A stretch of DNA of 64,000 bases from Sphingomonas sp. (GTDB lineage: Bacteria; Pseudomonadota; Alphaproteobacteria; Sphingomonadales; Sphingomonadaceae), in NCBI RefSeq assembly GCF_026460985.1, contig NZ_JAPKNM010000025.1:1-64000 (forward strand), read 5' to 3'. Position numbers and translations under genes: made by a program. The notes beneath the pieces were generated by a model, which was not told the origin of the DNA, did no database searches, and was given only the letters and a program-made list of their open reading frames with translations. Within the stretch, counting starts at the first letter, position 1. Each line of letters begins with the position of its first letter. Positions 17,889 through 26,638 of this stretch are shown here, in pieces.

Positions 17889-17901
17889 GCCGGGAGTCTC
17901 C

Positions 17902-19056
17902 TCATCGGCGGAACGGGTCGCTGAAGCGGGCATCGGTCGTCAACGCCGAGTCGGTCAGCGTCATCAGGAAGGCGACCAGCGCGGCGCGATCCGCGGCGCT
18001 GAGGTTCAGACGCTGCGGCCTGTCCCCCCGCCGCAGGCGATCGTCGAGCGCCGGACCCTCCTGAATGCCATGGTCGTAGAAATCGACGACCTCCGCCAGC
18101 GTCGCGAAGCGGCCGTCGTGCATGTACGGCCCGGTCAGGCCGACGCTGCGCAGCGATGGCGCCTTGAACAGCCGCGTCTCGCCGGCGTCCAGGCCGTTGC
18201 TTCGCGCGTCCGCCTCCAGGGCGAAGGTCGGCGGAAGGTGGCAGGAGGAGCAGCCGGCGCCTCCTCCCCCGACACCGGTCATGAACAATTGTCGGCCGCG
18301 ATTTTCTTGAGCGGTGAAGTTCGGCAGGTCAGCATTCAGCGCGCGGTTCGGCGCAGCGGCGGAGAAGACCTCCGCATAGCCCGTGTCCCACCGGCTCGAG
18401 CTCGAGACCATCGCGCGCACGAACTGGGCGAGCGCCTGCTGGATGCGCGCTTCGCCGATCTTGGGGCTGCCGAACGCCCAGGCGAACAGATCCGGGTAAT
18501 AGGCCGTCGCGGCCATTTTTCGGGTCAGGGCGTCGAAGCCGCCAGCAGCCCCGCCCCATCCCATCTCGACCAGGCTGTGGAATGGCTGGCTCGCCTGCGC
18601 CTCCACGCTGGCCGCGCGCCGATCCCAAAAGGTGGAGCCCGGCCGCCAGTAACGGAGATTGCCGAGCCGCATCGCGTGAAAGTCGGTGGTGGCGGCGCCG
18701 CTGATCCCGTTGCTGAACCGCATCGAGTCGGTAAAGCCAAGCGCCTGCTGGTGGCAGGAGGCGCAGGAGGCCCTGTCATTGGTGCTCAGCCGCAGATCGT
18801 AGAACAGCACCCGCCCGAGCGTCGCCACGCGATCATTGATGGGATTGGAAGCCGGGCTGTTGTCCAGCGCCGTCACCGTCCGGTCGAAATAGGCTGGAAG
18901 CCTCGATGCGGAATAGTCGGCGATGTTTGCGAAGTCGATCGTGGTGCGCTCCGCAACGCCCGCGGGAGTGGCGGACGGCTGCGTGCTTCCGCCTCCGCAC
19001 GCCGCCAACGCCAGCGTCAGGGCGCTCACGGCCAGCCTTATGCTCTCCAGCCGCAA
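17902..19056 (-). CDS. Di-haem cytochrome c peroxidase / MauG-family lipoprotein
   Basis: 384 aa. The start appears to be TTG at 19056, preceded by AAGGGG. Signal peptide with lipobox LAAC, so predicted lipid-anchored. Two c-type haem sites are present: CASCH (about residue 97) and CSSCH (about 260). Between them lies FWDRRAASVEAQASQPF, and after the second haem YMHDGRFATLAEVVDFYDHG, both typical of bacterial CcpA/MauG proteins. The family reduces hydrogen peroxide in the periplasm or oxidises protein cofactors. It is convergent with the beta-propeller lipoprotein across the type C element. Confidence 0.9.
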   Translation of the reverse strand: MRLESIRLAVSALTLALAACGGGSTQPSATPAGVAERTTIDFANIADYSASRLPAYFDRTVTALDNSPASNPINDRVATLGRVLFYDLRLSTNDRASCASCHQQALGFTDSMRFSNGISGAATTDFHAMRLGNLRYWRPGSTFWDRRAASVEAQASQPFHSLVEMGWGGAAGGFDALTRKMAATAYYPDLFAWAFGSPKIGEARIQQALAQFVRAMVSSSSRWDTGYAEVFSAAAPNRALNADLPNFTAQENRGRQLFMTGVGGGGAGCSSCHLPPTFALEADARSNGLDAGETRLFKAPSLRSVGLTGPYMHDGRFATLAEVVDFYDHGIQEGPALDDRLRRGDRPQRLNLSAADRAALVAFLMTLTDSALTTDARFSDPFRR

Positions 19057-19179
19057 CTTTACCCCTTTGCCTGCTGCATATCGTAACGCCGCTTCATCGC
19101 TGACACGCCATCTCGTCTCAAGACCGAAGTGTAGCGGCCACTCGTCGAACCCAGCACCAATAGCAGGCGCTCGCCGACC

Positions 19180-20046
19180 CTACCTTTTCTGCCACACCCG
19201 CACGTAATCGACCTCCATCCGCGAAGGGAACGCCGCGGGGTCGATCCCCTTTTGCCCGCCCCAGCCGCCGACCGCGACGTTGAGGATCAGATATTGCGGG
19301 CTGGCGAAGGGCCAGGTGGCGGGATCGCCCTTGTGGTCGTTGTCGAAGCGCATATAGGCGCGGCCGTCCACGCCGATCAGGATGCGGTCCTCGTTCCAGT
19401 CGAGCTGGTAGTCGTGGAAGGCGGTGCAGGCGTCGGGCACCATCACGTTCGACCCCTTCTGGGTCTTGGCGACATGGTTGTAGCCCTTGGTGTGGACGGT
19501 GCCGTGGACGCGGCCGGGATCCCAGCCGACATGCTCCATGATGTCGATCTCGCCCATCGCGGGCCAGCCGGTCTTGCCGTCGGAGGCGAGCATCCAGATC
19601 GCCGGCCAGATCCCGCGCCCGCAGGCGAGCTTGGCGCGGACCTCGATGAAGCCGTATTTCCAGTCGCCCAGGCCCCGGGTGATGAGCTTGCCCGAGCTAT
19701 AATCCTGACCGCCGAAATCGAGCTTGTCGGCGAGCCGCTCCTTGCGCGCCTCGAGGATCAGGCGGCCCTTCTCGACCCGGACGTTCTCGGGCCGCGCGGC
19801 GGCATAATATTGGAGTTCGTTGTTGTACCAGCCTTCCTTGTTGCGGCTGGTGTCGTACGCCCAATGTTTCGGGTCGGGCAGGCCGGGCGAATCGAACTCG
19901 TCGGCCCAGACCTGCTTGTAGCCCGCCGGAAGCGCGAGCTTCTCGTCGGTGCCGGCGGTGGTTGGGGGAGCAGGATCGGTCTGCGCGGAGGCGGCGACCG
20001 GCGAAAGGGCGGCGAGGGCCGCGAGCAGCCCTCGCCCCAGCCTCAT
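19180..20046 (-). CDS. Glycoside hydrolase family 16 beta-glucanase
   Basis: 288 aa. Signal peptide ending SAQ. GH16 beta-jelly-roll core with [47 protein letters not shown] and the catalytic motif [10 protein letters not shown] (nucleophile and acid/base glutamates), then [12 protein letters not shown] and [10 protein letters not shown]. This pattern fits laminarinase/licheninase-type endo-beta-glucanases acting on beta-1,3 or beta-1,3-1,4 glucans outside the cytoplasm. Its ATG overlaps the stop of infC (ATGA), an unusual coupling of a secreted enzyme to a translation factor. Confidence 0.92.
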   Translation of the reverse strand: MRLGRGLLAALAALSPVAASAQTDPAPPTTAGTDEKLALPAGYKQVWADEFDSPGLPDPKHWAYDTSRNKEGWYNNELQYYAAARPENVRVEKGRLILEARKERLADKLDFGGQDYSSGKLITRGLGDWKYGFIEVRAKLACGRGIWPAIWMLASDGKTGWPAMGEIDIMEHVGWDPGRVHGTVHTKGYNHVAKTQKGSNVMVPDACTAFHDYQLDWNEDRILIGVDGRAYMRFDNDHKGDPATWPFASPQYLILNVAVGGWGGQKGIDPAAFPSRMEVDYVRVWQKR

Positions 20047-20576
20047 TTGGGCGAGATCACCATCAGCATCTGACGGCCTTCCATGCGCGGATAGCTCTCG
20101 ATCTTGGCGATTTCCGCCGTATCGTCCTGCACGCGCTTGAGCAGGTTCATGCCGAGTTGGCCGTGCGAGAGCTCGCGGCCGCGGAAGCGCAGGGTGATCT
20201 TCACCTTGTCGCCTTCGCCGATGAACTTGTGGATCGCCTTCATCTTCGTATCATAATCATGATCGTCGATGTTCGGACGCATCTTGATCTCCTTGATCTC
20301 CTGCGTCTTCTGGGTCTTCCGGGCCTGGTTGGCCTTTTTCTGGGCCTCGTACTTGAACTTGCCGACGTCGAGGAACTTGGCGACGGGCGGATCGGCGTTG
20401 GGCGACACTTCGACGAGGTCGAGCCCGACCTCGCGCGCCTGCTCCATCGCCTCGCGCGTGTACATCACGCCGAGATTCTCGCCATCCTGATCGATCACCC
20501 GCACCTTGGGCGATTGAATGAATTCATTGAAGCGCGGGCCGTTCATCGGCGGAGGTGCCAGAGGGCGCCGGGACAT
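20043..20576 (-). CDS. infC: Translation initiation factor IF-3
   Basis: 177 aa. N-domain [20 protein letters not shown] and [20 protein letters not shown], lysine-rich linker [20 protein letters not shown], and C-domain [33 protein letters not shown]. All are standard IF-3 features. It binds the 30S subunit and discriminates initiation codons. The usual partner thrS is not adjacent; it lies about 1.7 kb away on the same strand, with a GNAT gene and an opposite-strand porin gene between. ATG at 20576 is chosen; many infC genes use rare starts, and nothing here requires one. Confidence 0.96.
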   Translation of the reverse strand: MSRRPLAPPPMNGPRFNEFIQSPKVRVIDQDGENLGVMYTREAMEQAREVGLDLVEVSPNADPPVAKFLDVGKFKYEAQKKANQARKTQKTQEIKEIKMRPNIDDHDYDTKMKAIHKFIGEGDKVKITLRFRGRELSHGQLGMNLLKRVQDDTAEIAKIESYPRMEGRQMLMVISPK

Positions 20577-20633
20577 GGGAGGACGGATAGGTGTTTCTCC
20601 TGGGACTCGTTGGTGGTTAGCGTCGCGATATAG

Positions 20634-21104
20634 TCACTGACCCGAAGATTTGGAAGCCGCGCCGGTTCCATCATGGCGCAAATGCACCAGCGGGTAGGGC
20701 CGGCCCTGCGGATCGCTGGGCGAACGGCCGGTGCGGACGAAGCCGCGCGCCTCGTAAAAGGGCAATGCGTTGGTCGCCTGCTCGCTGGCATCGACGGTCG
20801 CGTTGGGGGCGAGCGACAGCGCGTGATCGAGCAATGCCGTGCCGATTCCGCGGCCATGCACCGCGGGATCGACGAACAAGGCGTCGATCATCTCGCCGTC
20901 CATCACCAGGAAGCCCTGCGGCCGATCGGTCGCGTCCACCGCCAGCCAGAGCTCGACGTTCGGCAGGAAATCCTGGGCGACCATCTCGTCGATCTCGGCG
21001 CGATCCTCGGGCGTGAGGAAGCCGTGCGTCGCGTCCACCGCGGCGCGCCAGATCTCGAACGCGCGCGGCACGTCGTCCGGCCTTCCCTTGCGGATCTCCA
21101 CCAT
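20634..21104 (-). CDS. GNAT acetyltransferase, YjaB-like
   Basis: 156 aa. The sequence AVDATHGFLTPEDRAEIDEM, then ELWLAVDATDRPQGFLVMDG, IDALFVDPAVHGRGIGTALL and PFYEARGFVRTGRSPSDPQG follows E. coli YjaB closely over its length as I recall it. VHGRGIGTALL is the acetyl-CoA pyrophosphate-binding motif A. The start is fixed by AGGAGG just upstream of the ATG at 21104. The acceptor substrate is unknown. Confidence 0.88.
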   Translation of the reverse strand: MVEIRKGRPDDVPRAFEIWRAAVDATHGFLTPEDRAEIDEMVAQDFLPNVELWLAVDATDRPQGFLVMDGEMIDALFVDPAVHGRGIGTALLDHALSLAPNATVDASEQATNALPFYEARGFVRTGRSPSDPQGRPYPLVHLRHDGTGAASKSSGQ

Positions 21105-21269
21105 GCGCCTCCTTTGCGCCCGAGCGCGATGCGCCAGCAACACTTCATTACACACGAGGCCGTCCGGCTCGGATAGTTGGTCGGGCGTTGGACGAGAGCA
21201 TGCACGCTGAGAGGCAGGCCTGATCCAGCCCGCAGGGGACCATCACCCAGAACCAAGGGGGAGTCCCGA

Positions 21270-22085
21270 ATGAAATATGGTTTCGCGCTTGCCATCCTGC
21301 TCAGCTCGGCCACGCCGGCGTTCGCGCAGGAAGAGCCGCCCAAGGCGGTCACCGTCACGGGCAGCGTCGCGCTGGTCTCCGACTATCGCTTCCGCGGCGT
21401 CTCGCAGACCGACGAGGAAATGGCGGTCCAGGGCGGCCTCACGGTCACCCACGAGAGCGGCCTCTATGCCGGCACCTGGGCGTCGAACCTCGCCGGCTGG
21501 GGCACGTTCGGCGGCGCCAATATGGAGCTGGACCTCTATGCGGGGTACAAGTTCGCGCTGGGCGACGGCGCCGCGCTCGATGTCGGCCTGACCTGGTACA
21601 TGTATCCGGGCGGCTTCCAGAACACCGACTTCGCCGAGCCCTATGCCAAGCTGAGCGGCTCGCTCGGCCCGGTCAATGGGCTGGTCGGCATCGCCTATGC
21701 GCCCAAGCAGGAAGCGCTCGGCAATTTCTCGGCGACGCCCCAGAGCAACGGCCAGTCCGAGGACAATCTCTATGTCTGGGGCGATCTCTCGTCGGGCGTG
21801 AAGGGCACGCCGGTGACGCTCAAGGCGCATCTCGGCTATTCGAACGGCAACCCCGGGCTCGGCCCCAACGGCACCAGCCTGTCGCCGACCGGCGAATATC
21901 TCGACTGGATGCTCGGCGCCGACCTGGCGATCCCCGGCACGCCGCTGACGCTCGGCGTGGCCTATACCGACACCGACATCAGCGAGAGCGAGTCGGCGTA
22001 CCTGCTGCCCAATTTCTCCTCGACCAAGGACGGGTCGAGCATCGCGGGCAGCCAGGTGGTGTTCTCGGTGAGCGCCGCGTTCTAA
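21270..22085 (+). CDS. TorF-family putative porin
   Basis: 271 aa. Signal peptide MKYGFALAILLSSATPAFAQ, then an all-beta barrel-like sequence with the family start GSVALVSDYRFRGVSQTDEE, repeated amphipathic strands (ESGLYAGTWASNLAGWGTFG, MELDLYAGYKFAL) and a C-terminal outer-membrane ending VVFSVSAAF with terminal Phe. This matches the conserved proteobacterial family TIGR02001 (TorF). Predicted outer-membrane channel; substrate unknown. Start ATG at 21270 after AAGGGGGAG. Confidence 0.88.
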   Translation: MKYGFALAILLSSATPAFAQEEPPKAVTVTGSVALVSDYRFRGVSQTDEEMAVQGGLTVTHESGLYAGTWASNLAGWGTFGGANMELDLYAGYKFALGDGAALDVGLTWYMYPGGFQNTDFAEPYAKLSGSLGPVNGLVGIAYAPKQEALGNFSATPQSNGQSEDNLYVWGDLSSGVKGTPVTLKAHLGYSNGNPGLGPNGTSLSPTGEYLDWMLGADLAIPGTPLTLGVAYTDTDISESESAYLLPNFSSTKDGSSIAGSQVVFSVSAAF

Positions 22086-22092
22086 CTCGCTC

Positions 22093-22228
22093 CCCTCCCT
22101 GCAAGGGAGGGGCTGGGGGTGGGTGCGAGCCGAAGGCGAGCCCAACGACGCGCTGGGGAAAAAGAAAAGGCCGGGCATCGAGCCCGACCTTTTCTACCCA
22201 CCCCTAACCCCTCCCTTACAGGGAGGGG
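22093..22228. repeat. Type A intergenic element, copy 3
   Basis: Outer hairpin at 22093-22113, then GGGTGGGTGCGAGCC (the GCGCGC module is altered here), central hairpin, ACCCACCCCTAACCCCTCCC. Central hairpin arms AGAAAAGGCCGGGC (22163-22176) and 22182-22195 around ATCGA. The single deviation is C-A on the plus strand but a G-U pair on the minus strand. On the minus strand the hairpin runs into TTTTC. It starts 8 bp after the porin stop and ends 7 bp before the thrS stop. Confidence 0.75.
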
Positions 22229-22235
22229 AATATCG

Positions 22236-24236
22236 TCACCGCAGATCCGGCGCGGTCGCCTCTTCGGTCAGCTGCGCCACGACTTCGTCCAGCGACAGCA
22301 TCTGTTGCCCCTGCGAGCCCAGCACGCGCAGCGCCACGGTGCCTTCCTCGGCCTCGCGCTTGCCGACCACGAGCAGATTGGGGACCTTGGCCACCGAATG
22401 CTCGCGCACCTTGTAGTTGATCTTCTCGTTGCGCAGGTCGGTCTCGACGCGGATCCCCGCGGCGCGCAGCTTCTCGGTCACCTGCAGCGCATATTCGTCC
22501 GCATCGGAGACGATCGTCGCGACCACCGCCTGGGTCGGCGCGAGCCATACGGGCAGCTTGCCGGCGAAATGCTCGATCAGGATGCCGATGAAGCGCTCGT
22601 ACGAGCCGAAGATCGCGCGGTGGAGCATCACCGGGCGATGGCGCTCGCCGTCCTCGCCGACATAGGACGCGTCGAGCCGCTCGGGGAGCACGCGGTCCGA
22701 CTGGATCGTGCCGACCTGCCAGGTCCGCCCGATCGCATCGGTGAGGTGCCACTCCAGCTTGGGCGCATAGAAAGCGCCTTCGCCGGGCAGCTCCTCCCAG
22801 CCATATTCTTGCGTAGCCAGCCCCGCGCGGACCACGGCGTCGCGCAGCTCCGCTTCGGCCTGGTCCCACATTGCGTCGGTGCCGAAGCGCTTGTCGGGGC
22901 GCAGCGCGAGCTTGATCGAATAGGTGAAGCCGAAGTCGCGATAGATGCGGTCGGCGAGCGCGCAGAAGTCGCGCACCTCGTCGACGATCTGGTCCTCGCG
23001 GCAGAAGATGTGCGCGTCGTCCTGGGTGAACTGGCGGACGCGCATCAGCCCGTGCAGCGCGCCGTGCGGCTCGTTGCGGTGGCAGCAGCCATTCTCGTAG
23101 AGGCGCAGGGGCAGGTCGCGGTACGACTTGATCCCTTGCTTGAAGATCAGGATGTGCGCCGGGCAGTTCATCGGCTTGAGCGCCATCCACTCGGCCGCGT
23201 CCGAGACGATCGGGCCCTCGTCCTCGACGTTCGGCACTTCGTCGGGGATGACGAACATGTTCTCGCGATACTTGCCCCAATGGCCGGACTGCTCCCACTG
23301 GCGCGCGTCCATCACCTGGGGGGTCTTCACTTCCTGATAGCCCGCGGCGTCGATCGCGCGGCGCATATAGGCCTCGAGCTGGCGCCAGATGGTGAAGCCG
23401 TGCGGGTGCCAGAAGACCGATCCGTGCGCCTCCTGCTGGAGGTGGAACAGGTCCATCTCGGCGCCGAGCTTGCGATGGTCGCGCTTGGCGGCCTCCTCGA
23501 GCCGGTGGAGATGCTCGTCGAGCTGCTTCTTGTTGAGCCAGCCGGTGCCGTAGATTCGGCTGAGCATCGCGTTCTTCTGGTCGCCGCGCCAATAGGCGCC
23601 CGAGACGCGCGTCAGCTTGAACGCGTTGGGGTCGACCTTGCCGGTCGAGGCGAGGTGCGGGCCGCGGCACATGTCGAGCCAGGCGTCGTCGTTCTTGCCG
23701 GCGCGATAGACGGTGAGCTCCTCGCCCTCGGGAAGCTCCTGTGCCCATTCGGCCTTGAAGGTCTCGCCCTGCTTCTGCCAGCGTTCGATCAGCTGGGCGC
23801 GCGACCAGACCTCCCGGATCAGCGGCGCATCGGCCGCGATGATCTTGCGCATCTCGGCCTCGATCGCGGGAAGGTCCTCCTCGGTGAAGGGGCGCTCCTT
23901 CGGCGCGAAGTCGTAATAGAAGCCGTCGTCGGTCGCGGGGCCGAAGGTGATCTGCGTGCCGGGGAAGAGGTTCTGCACCGCTTCGGCCAGGATATGCGCA
24001 TAGTCGTGGCGCACCAGTTCGAGCGCGTCCTTCTCGTCCTTCGCGGTGATCAGCGCGAGCTGCGCATCGCCCTCGAACGGCCGCATGATGTCGCGCACCT
24101 CGCCGTCGACGCGCGCGGCCATGGCGGCCTTGGCGAGGCCCGGGCCGATCGCCGCGGCGATGTCCGCCGGGGTAGTCCCCGGGGCTACCTCACGGACGGA
24201 ACCGTCGGGCAGCGTTATGCGGAACATCTCGGACAT
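22236..24236 (-). CDS. thrS: Threonyl-tRNA synthetase
   Basis: 666 aa, family length. Domains in order: TGS ([20 protein letters not shown]), editing domain with the zinc motif [14 protein letters not shown], class II catalytic core with [15 protein letters not shown] (motif 2) and [16 protein letters not shown] (motif 3), and a C-terminal anticodon-binding domain starting [20 protein letters not shown]. It charges tRNA-Thr in the cytoplasm; a tRNA-Thr(CGT) gene is at 55.4 kb in this window. The ATG at 24236 is preferred; an in-frame TTG at 24248 adds four residues. No T-box or other leader structure was seen. Confidence 0.97.
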   Translation of the reverse strand: MSEMFRITLPDGSVREVAPGTTPADIAAAIGPGLAKAAMAARVDGEVRDIMRPFEGDAQLALITAKDEKDALELVRHDYAHILAEAVQNLFPGTQITFGPATDDGFYYDFAPKERPFTEEDLPAIEAEMRKIIAADAPLIREVWSRAQLIERWQKQGETFKAEWAQELPEGEELTVYRAGKNDDAWLDMCRGPHLASTGKVDPNAFKLTRVSGAYWRGDQKNAMLSRIYGTGWLNKKQLDEHLHRLEEAAKRDHRKLGAEMDLFHLQQEAHGSVFWHPHGFTIWRQLEAYMRRAIDAAGYQEVKTPQVMDARQWEQSGHWGKYRENMFVIPDEVPNVEDEGPIVSDAAEWMALKPMNCPAHILIFKQGIKSYRDLPLRLYENGCCHRNEPHGALHGLMRVRQFTQDDAHIFCREDQIVDEVRDFCALADRIYRDFGFTYSIKLALRPDKRFGTDAMWDQAEAELRDAVVRAGLATQEYGWEELPGEGAFYAPKLEWHLTDAIGRTWQVGTIQSDRVLPERLDASYVGEDGERHRPVMLHRAIFGSYERFIGILIEHFAGKLPVWLAPTQAVVATIVSDADEYALQVTEKLRAAGIRVETDLRNEKINYKVREHSVAKVPNLLVVGKREAEEGTVALRVLGSQGQQMLSLDEVVAQLTEEATAPDLR

Positions 24237-24413
24237 GGGATCTTTCAACTAAAGGTTGATTCTGGGAGCGCGGCTTATGCCCGCGCAGGCGCGATATAGG
24301 CAAGGCGCGCGGCAAGGGCCATGATCCAGAGACAGGATTTCTCGAATAGTCTGATGATTGGACTTGCGCCGCGCGCGCCGATGCGGTTCAGACAGTCCAT
24401 GCTGAACCACCTA

Positions 24414-25436
24414 ATGAACCGACGCGACCTGCTTGCCGGCGGCGCGGCGCTCACCATCGCGACCCAAGTCCCCGCCGTCGCGCAGCCGAAGGAGGCGAAG
24501 ATCGAGAACCCCCTCGTGCTCCAGCGCGCCGACCCGCAGATCCTGCGGCACGACGGCTGGTTCTACTTCACCGGTTCGGTGCCCGAATATGACCGGATCG
24601 TGCTGCGCCGCGCGAAGACGATCGCGGGCCTCAAGGATGCGCCCGAGACGGTGCTCTGGCGCCGCCCGGCAAGCGGCAAGCTGGCGGGCTATATCTGGGC
24701 GCCCGAGATCCACCATTTCGACGGCGCGTGGCACGTCTATTTCGCCGCCGGCAACGGCGACGACAAGTTCCACATCCGCACCTATGTGCTGCGTGGGCAA
24801 GGGGCCAACCCGCTCGCGACGGATTGGACTTTGCTGGGCCAGTTGGAGACGCCCTGGGATACGTTCACGCTCGATAGCACGATCTTCGAGCACAAGGGCG
24901 TCCGCTACATCTGCTGGGCCCAGCATGAACCCGGCATCGCGACCAACAGCAACCTCTATCTCGCTCCCCTGAAGACGCCGACCACGCTTGCCGCGCCGCC
25001 CGCGCGGTTGACCGTGCCGACGCTCGACTGGGAAGTGCAGGGCTTCAAGGTCGCCGAGGGGCCGGCCCTGCTCGCGCGGAACGGCAAGTTGTTCCTTACC
25101 TATTCGGCAAGCGCGACCGATGCCCGCTATTGCCTGGGCATGCTCACCGCCGATGCCGATGCCGACATCATGGACCCGGCGTCCTGGACCAAGTCGCCGG
25201 TGCCGGTGTTCGCGACGTCGGAGGCCAACAAGGTGTTCGGCCCCGGCCACAACAGCTTCGTCATCGACGAGAAGGGCCGCGACCTGCTGGTCTATCACGG
25301 CCGAGACTATCGCGAGATCAAGGGCGATCCGCTGTTCGACCCGAACCGCCATGCGCGGGTCCAGCCGATCCGATACGGCGCGGACGGGACGCCTGATTTT
25401 GGGGTGCCGGTGAGGAATGGTTTGTTGAGGCGGTAG
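24414..25436 (+). CDS. Glycoside hydrolase family 43 protein
   Basis: 340 aa from the ATG at 24414. N-terminus MNRRDLLAGGAALTIATQVP is a twin-arginine-like signal, so periplasmic. Five-bladed propeller with the GH43 catalytic triad apparent: base Asp in LQRADPQILRHDGWFYF, modulator Asp in FTLDSTIFEHKG, acid Glu in VAEGPALLARNG. FGPGHNSFV near the end is also typical of GH43 arabinofuranosidases. No LacI-type operator of the 38-46 kb locus is found upstream. It follows thrS divergently and stands alone. Confidence 0.88.
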   Translation: MNRRDLLAGGAALTIATQVPAVAQPKEAKIENPLVLQRADPQILRHDGWFYFTGSVPEYDRIVLRRAKTIAGLKDAPETVLWRRPASGKLAGYIWAPEIHHFDGAWHVYFAAGNGDDKFHIRTYVLRGQGANPLATDWTLLGQLETPWDTFTLDSTIFEHKGVRYICWAQHEPGIATNSNLYLAPLKTPTTLAAPPARLTVPTLDWEVQGFKVAEGPALLARNGKLFLTYSASATDARYCLGMLTADADADIMDPASWTKSPVPVFATSEANKVFGPGHNSFVIDEKGRDLLVYHGRDYREIKGDPLFDPNRHARVQPIRYGADGTPDFGVPVRNGLLRR

Positions 25437-25444
25437 GCTTTTCA

Positions 25445-25636
25445 ATCATCCCTCCCTGCTTGCAGGGAGGGATGATCGGGTGAACAGCGCGGGGCGCTGT
25501 TCACCCGATCATGGGTGGGTGCGCGCGTCTGCGCGCCCAAAAGATTCTCTTCAGCTCGGCAAAACAGCGGCGAGCGAGGCATCGAGCCTCGCTCGCCGCT
25601 ACACCCACCCCTTAACCCACCCATTCAGGGAGGGGC
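25445..25636. repeat. Type A intergenic element, copy 4, with an extra nested hairpin
   Basis: It carries the usual modules plus one more. The outer palindrome is ATCATCCCTCCCTGC-TT-GCAGGGAGGGATGAT. A second perfect hairpin follows immediately: 17-base arm GATCGGGTGAACAGCGC (25474-25490), loop GGG, exact complement to 25510. Central type A hairpin: AGCGGCGAGCGAGGC (25566-25580), ATCGA, exact complement to 25600; on the minus strand it is followed by GTTTTG. The element fills the whole gap between the GH43 and ldcA stop codons. Confidence 0.75.
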
Positions 25637-25646
25637 ATAGAGTGGG

Positions 25647-26465
25647 TCAGGCAACCCCGAACGGCACCACGCGGTTCAGTTCGACATGGCCGATCTCGGC
25701 GCGGCCGAGATACGGCACCTTCATGTCGCGGCACCAGCGGGTGATGATCTGCTCGATCGTCTCGCCGAACGGCTTGTCGTTCTCGACGACCGAAGTCACC
25801 GCGCCCAGCCGCACGCCGGCGATGCCCTTGAGCTGAGTCGCATGCGCCATCTGGAAGAGCATCCGGTCGATCCGGTAGAGCGGCTCGTCAACTTCCTCGA
25901 TCATCAGCACATGGTCGGTCAGGTCGGGCAGCCAGGGCGTGCCGATCATCGTCGTCAGGATGGCGAGGTTGAACGCCGCGGCGGGGCGGCCGTCGGCGAG
26001 GCTCGGCTCGAGCGCGCGGCGGTCCTTGTCGATCAGCCAGCCCAACGCCCAGCCCGCGGCCTCGCCCGTATCGTTCTTGCCGATGCTGCTCGCCATCGAG
26101 GCATGGACCGAGCGGCCGATCCGCCGGGCATAGAGCGCGCCGAGCAGGAACCCCATGTCGGAGAAGCCCAGATAGGTCTTGCGCCCCGCCGCGGCGTTCA
26201 GTTGCGGCATCACCGTGTCGAGGATGCGGTTCGAGCCATAGCCGCCGCGCGCGAACCAGATCGCGTCAAAGCCGGGATCGTTGGCGAATTCGAGGAACGC
26301 CGCGGCGCGAACCGCGTCGGAGCCGGCGAAATGGCCCTCCTCGATATAGCATTGCGGGTGAAACACGATGTCGTGATCGGGGTAGGTGAGCGCCATGAAC
26401 GCCGCCAGCCGCAGCGAACTCTCGCGGGTGACCGTTCTTGCTGGTGCGACGACTCCGATGCGCAT
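25647..26465 (-). CDS. ldcA: LD-carboxypeptidase (peptidase family S66)
   Basis: 272 aa. Starts MRIGVVAPA. The nucleophile motif is FARGGYGSNRI (Ser78), followed by YLGFSDMGFLLGALY, the Glu region HVLMIEEVDEPLYRID and the C-terminal His region GHVELNRVVPFG, giving the Ser-Glu-His triad of S66. The enzyme removes the terminal D-alanine from murein tetrapeptides in the cytoplasm during cell-wall recycling. It is divergent from an mpl-like Mur ligase, which would use the tripeptide it makes. The gene symbol is given by family. Confidence 0.9.
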   Translation of the reverse strand: MRIGVVAPARTVTRESSLRLAAFMALTYPDHDIVFHPQCYIEEGHFAGSDAVRAAAFLEFANDPGFDAIWFARGGYGSNRILDTVMPQLNAAAGRKTYLGFSDMGFLLGALYARRIGRSVHASMASSIGKNDTGEAAGWALGWLIDKDRRALEPSLADGRPAAAFNLAILTTMIGTPWLPDLTDHVLMIEEVDEPLYRIDRMLFQMAHATQLKGIAGVRLGAVTSVVENDKPFGETIEQIITRWCRDMKVPYLGRAEIGHVELNRVVPFGVA

Positions 26466-26488
26466 TCAAATCCACCCTCGAACCAGCC

Positions 26489-26577
26489 GTCATGCTGAAC
26501 TTGTTTCAGCATCCACCGCGCCGCAGGCGATGTCGTCGCCCGCGGCATGGTGGACCCTGAAACAAGTTCAGGGTGAC
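26489..26577. repeat. Type D paired inverted repeat, copy 4
   Basis: Left arm GTCATGCTGAACTTGTTTCA, right arm TGAAACAAGTTCAGGGTGAC. Both arms are long and nearly reverse-complementary and lie in the divergent ldcA/mpl promoter gap. They would separate or overlap the two promoters. Confidence 0.7.
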
Positions 26578-26638
26578 GGAAAGGGGAAGGCGTGTCGCGC
26601 CTTGCTCCCCCCGACGAAACCGCCGATAGCGCGACGCC

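Noticed and set aside
22200-24420. T-box or other leader riboswitch for thrS
   Set aside because: The upstream stretch is short and lacks any T-box or specifier structure.
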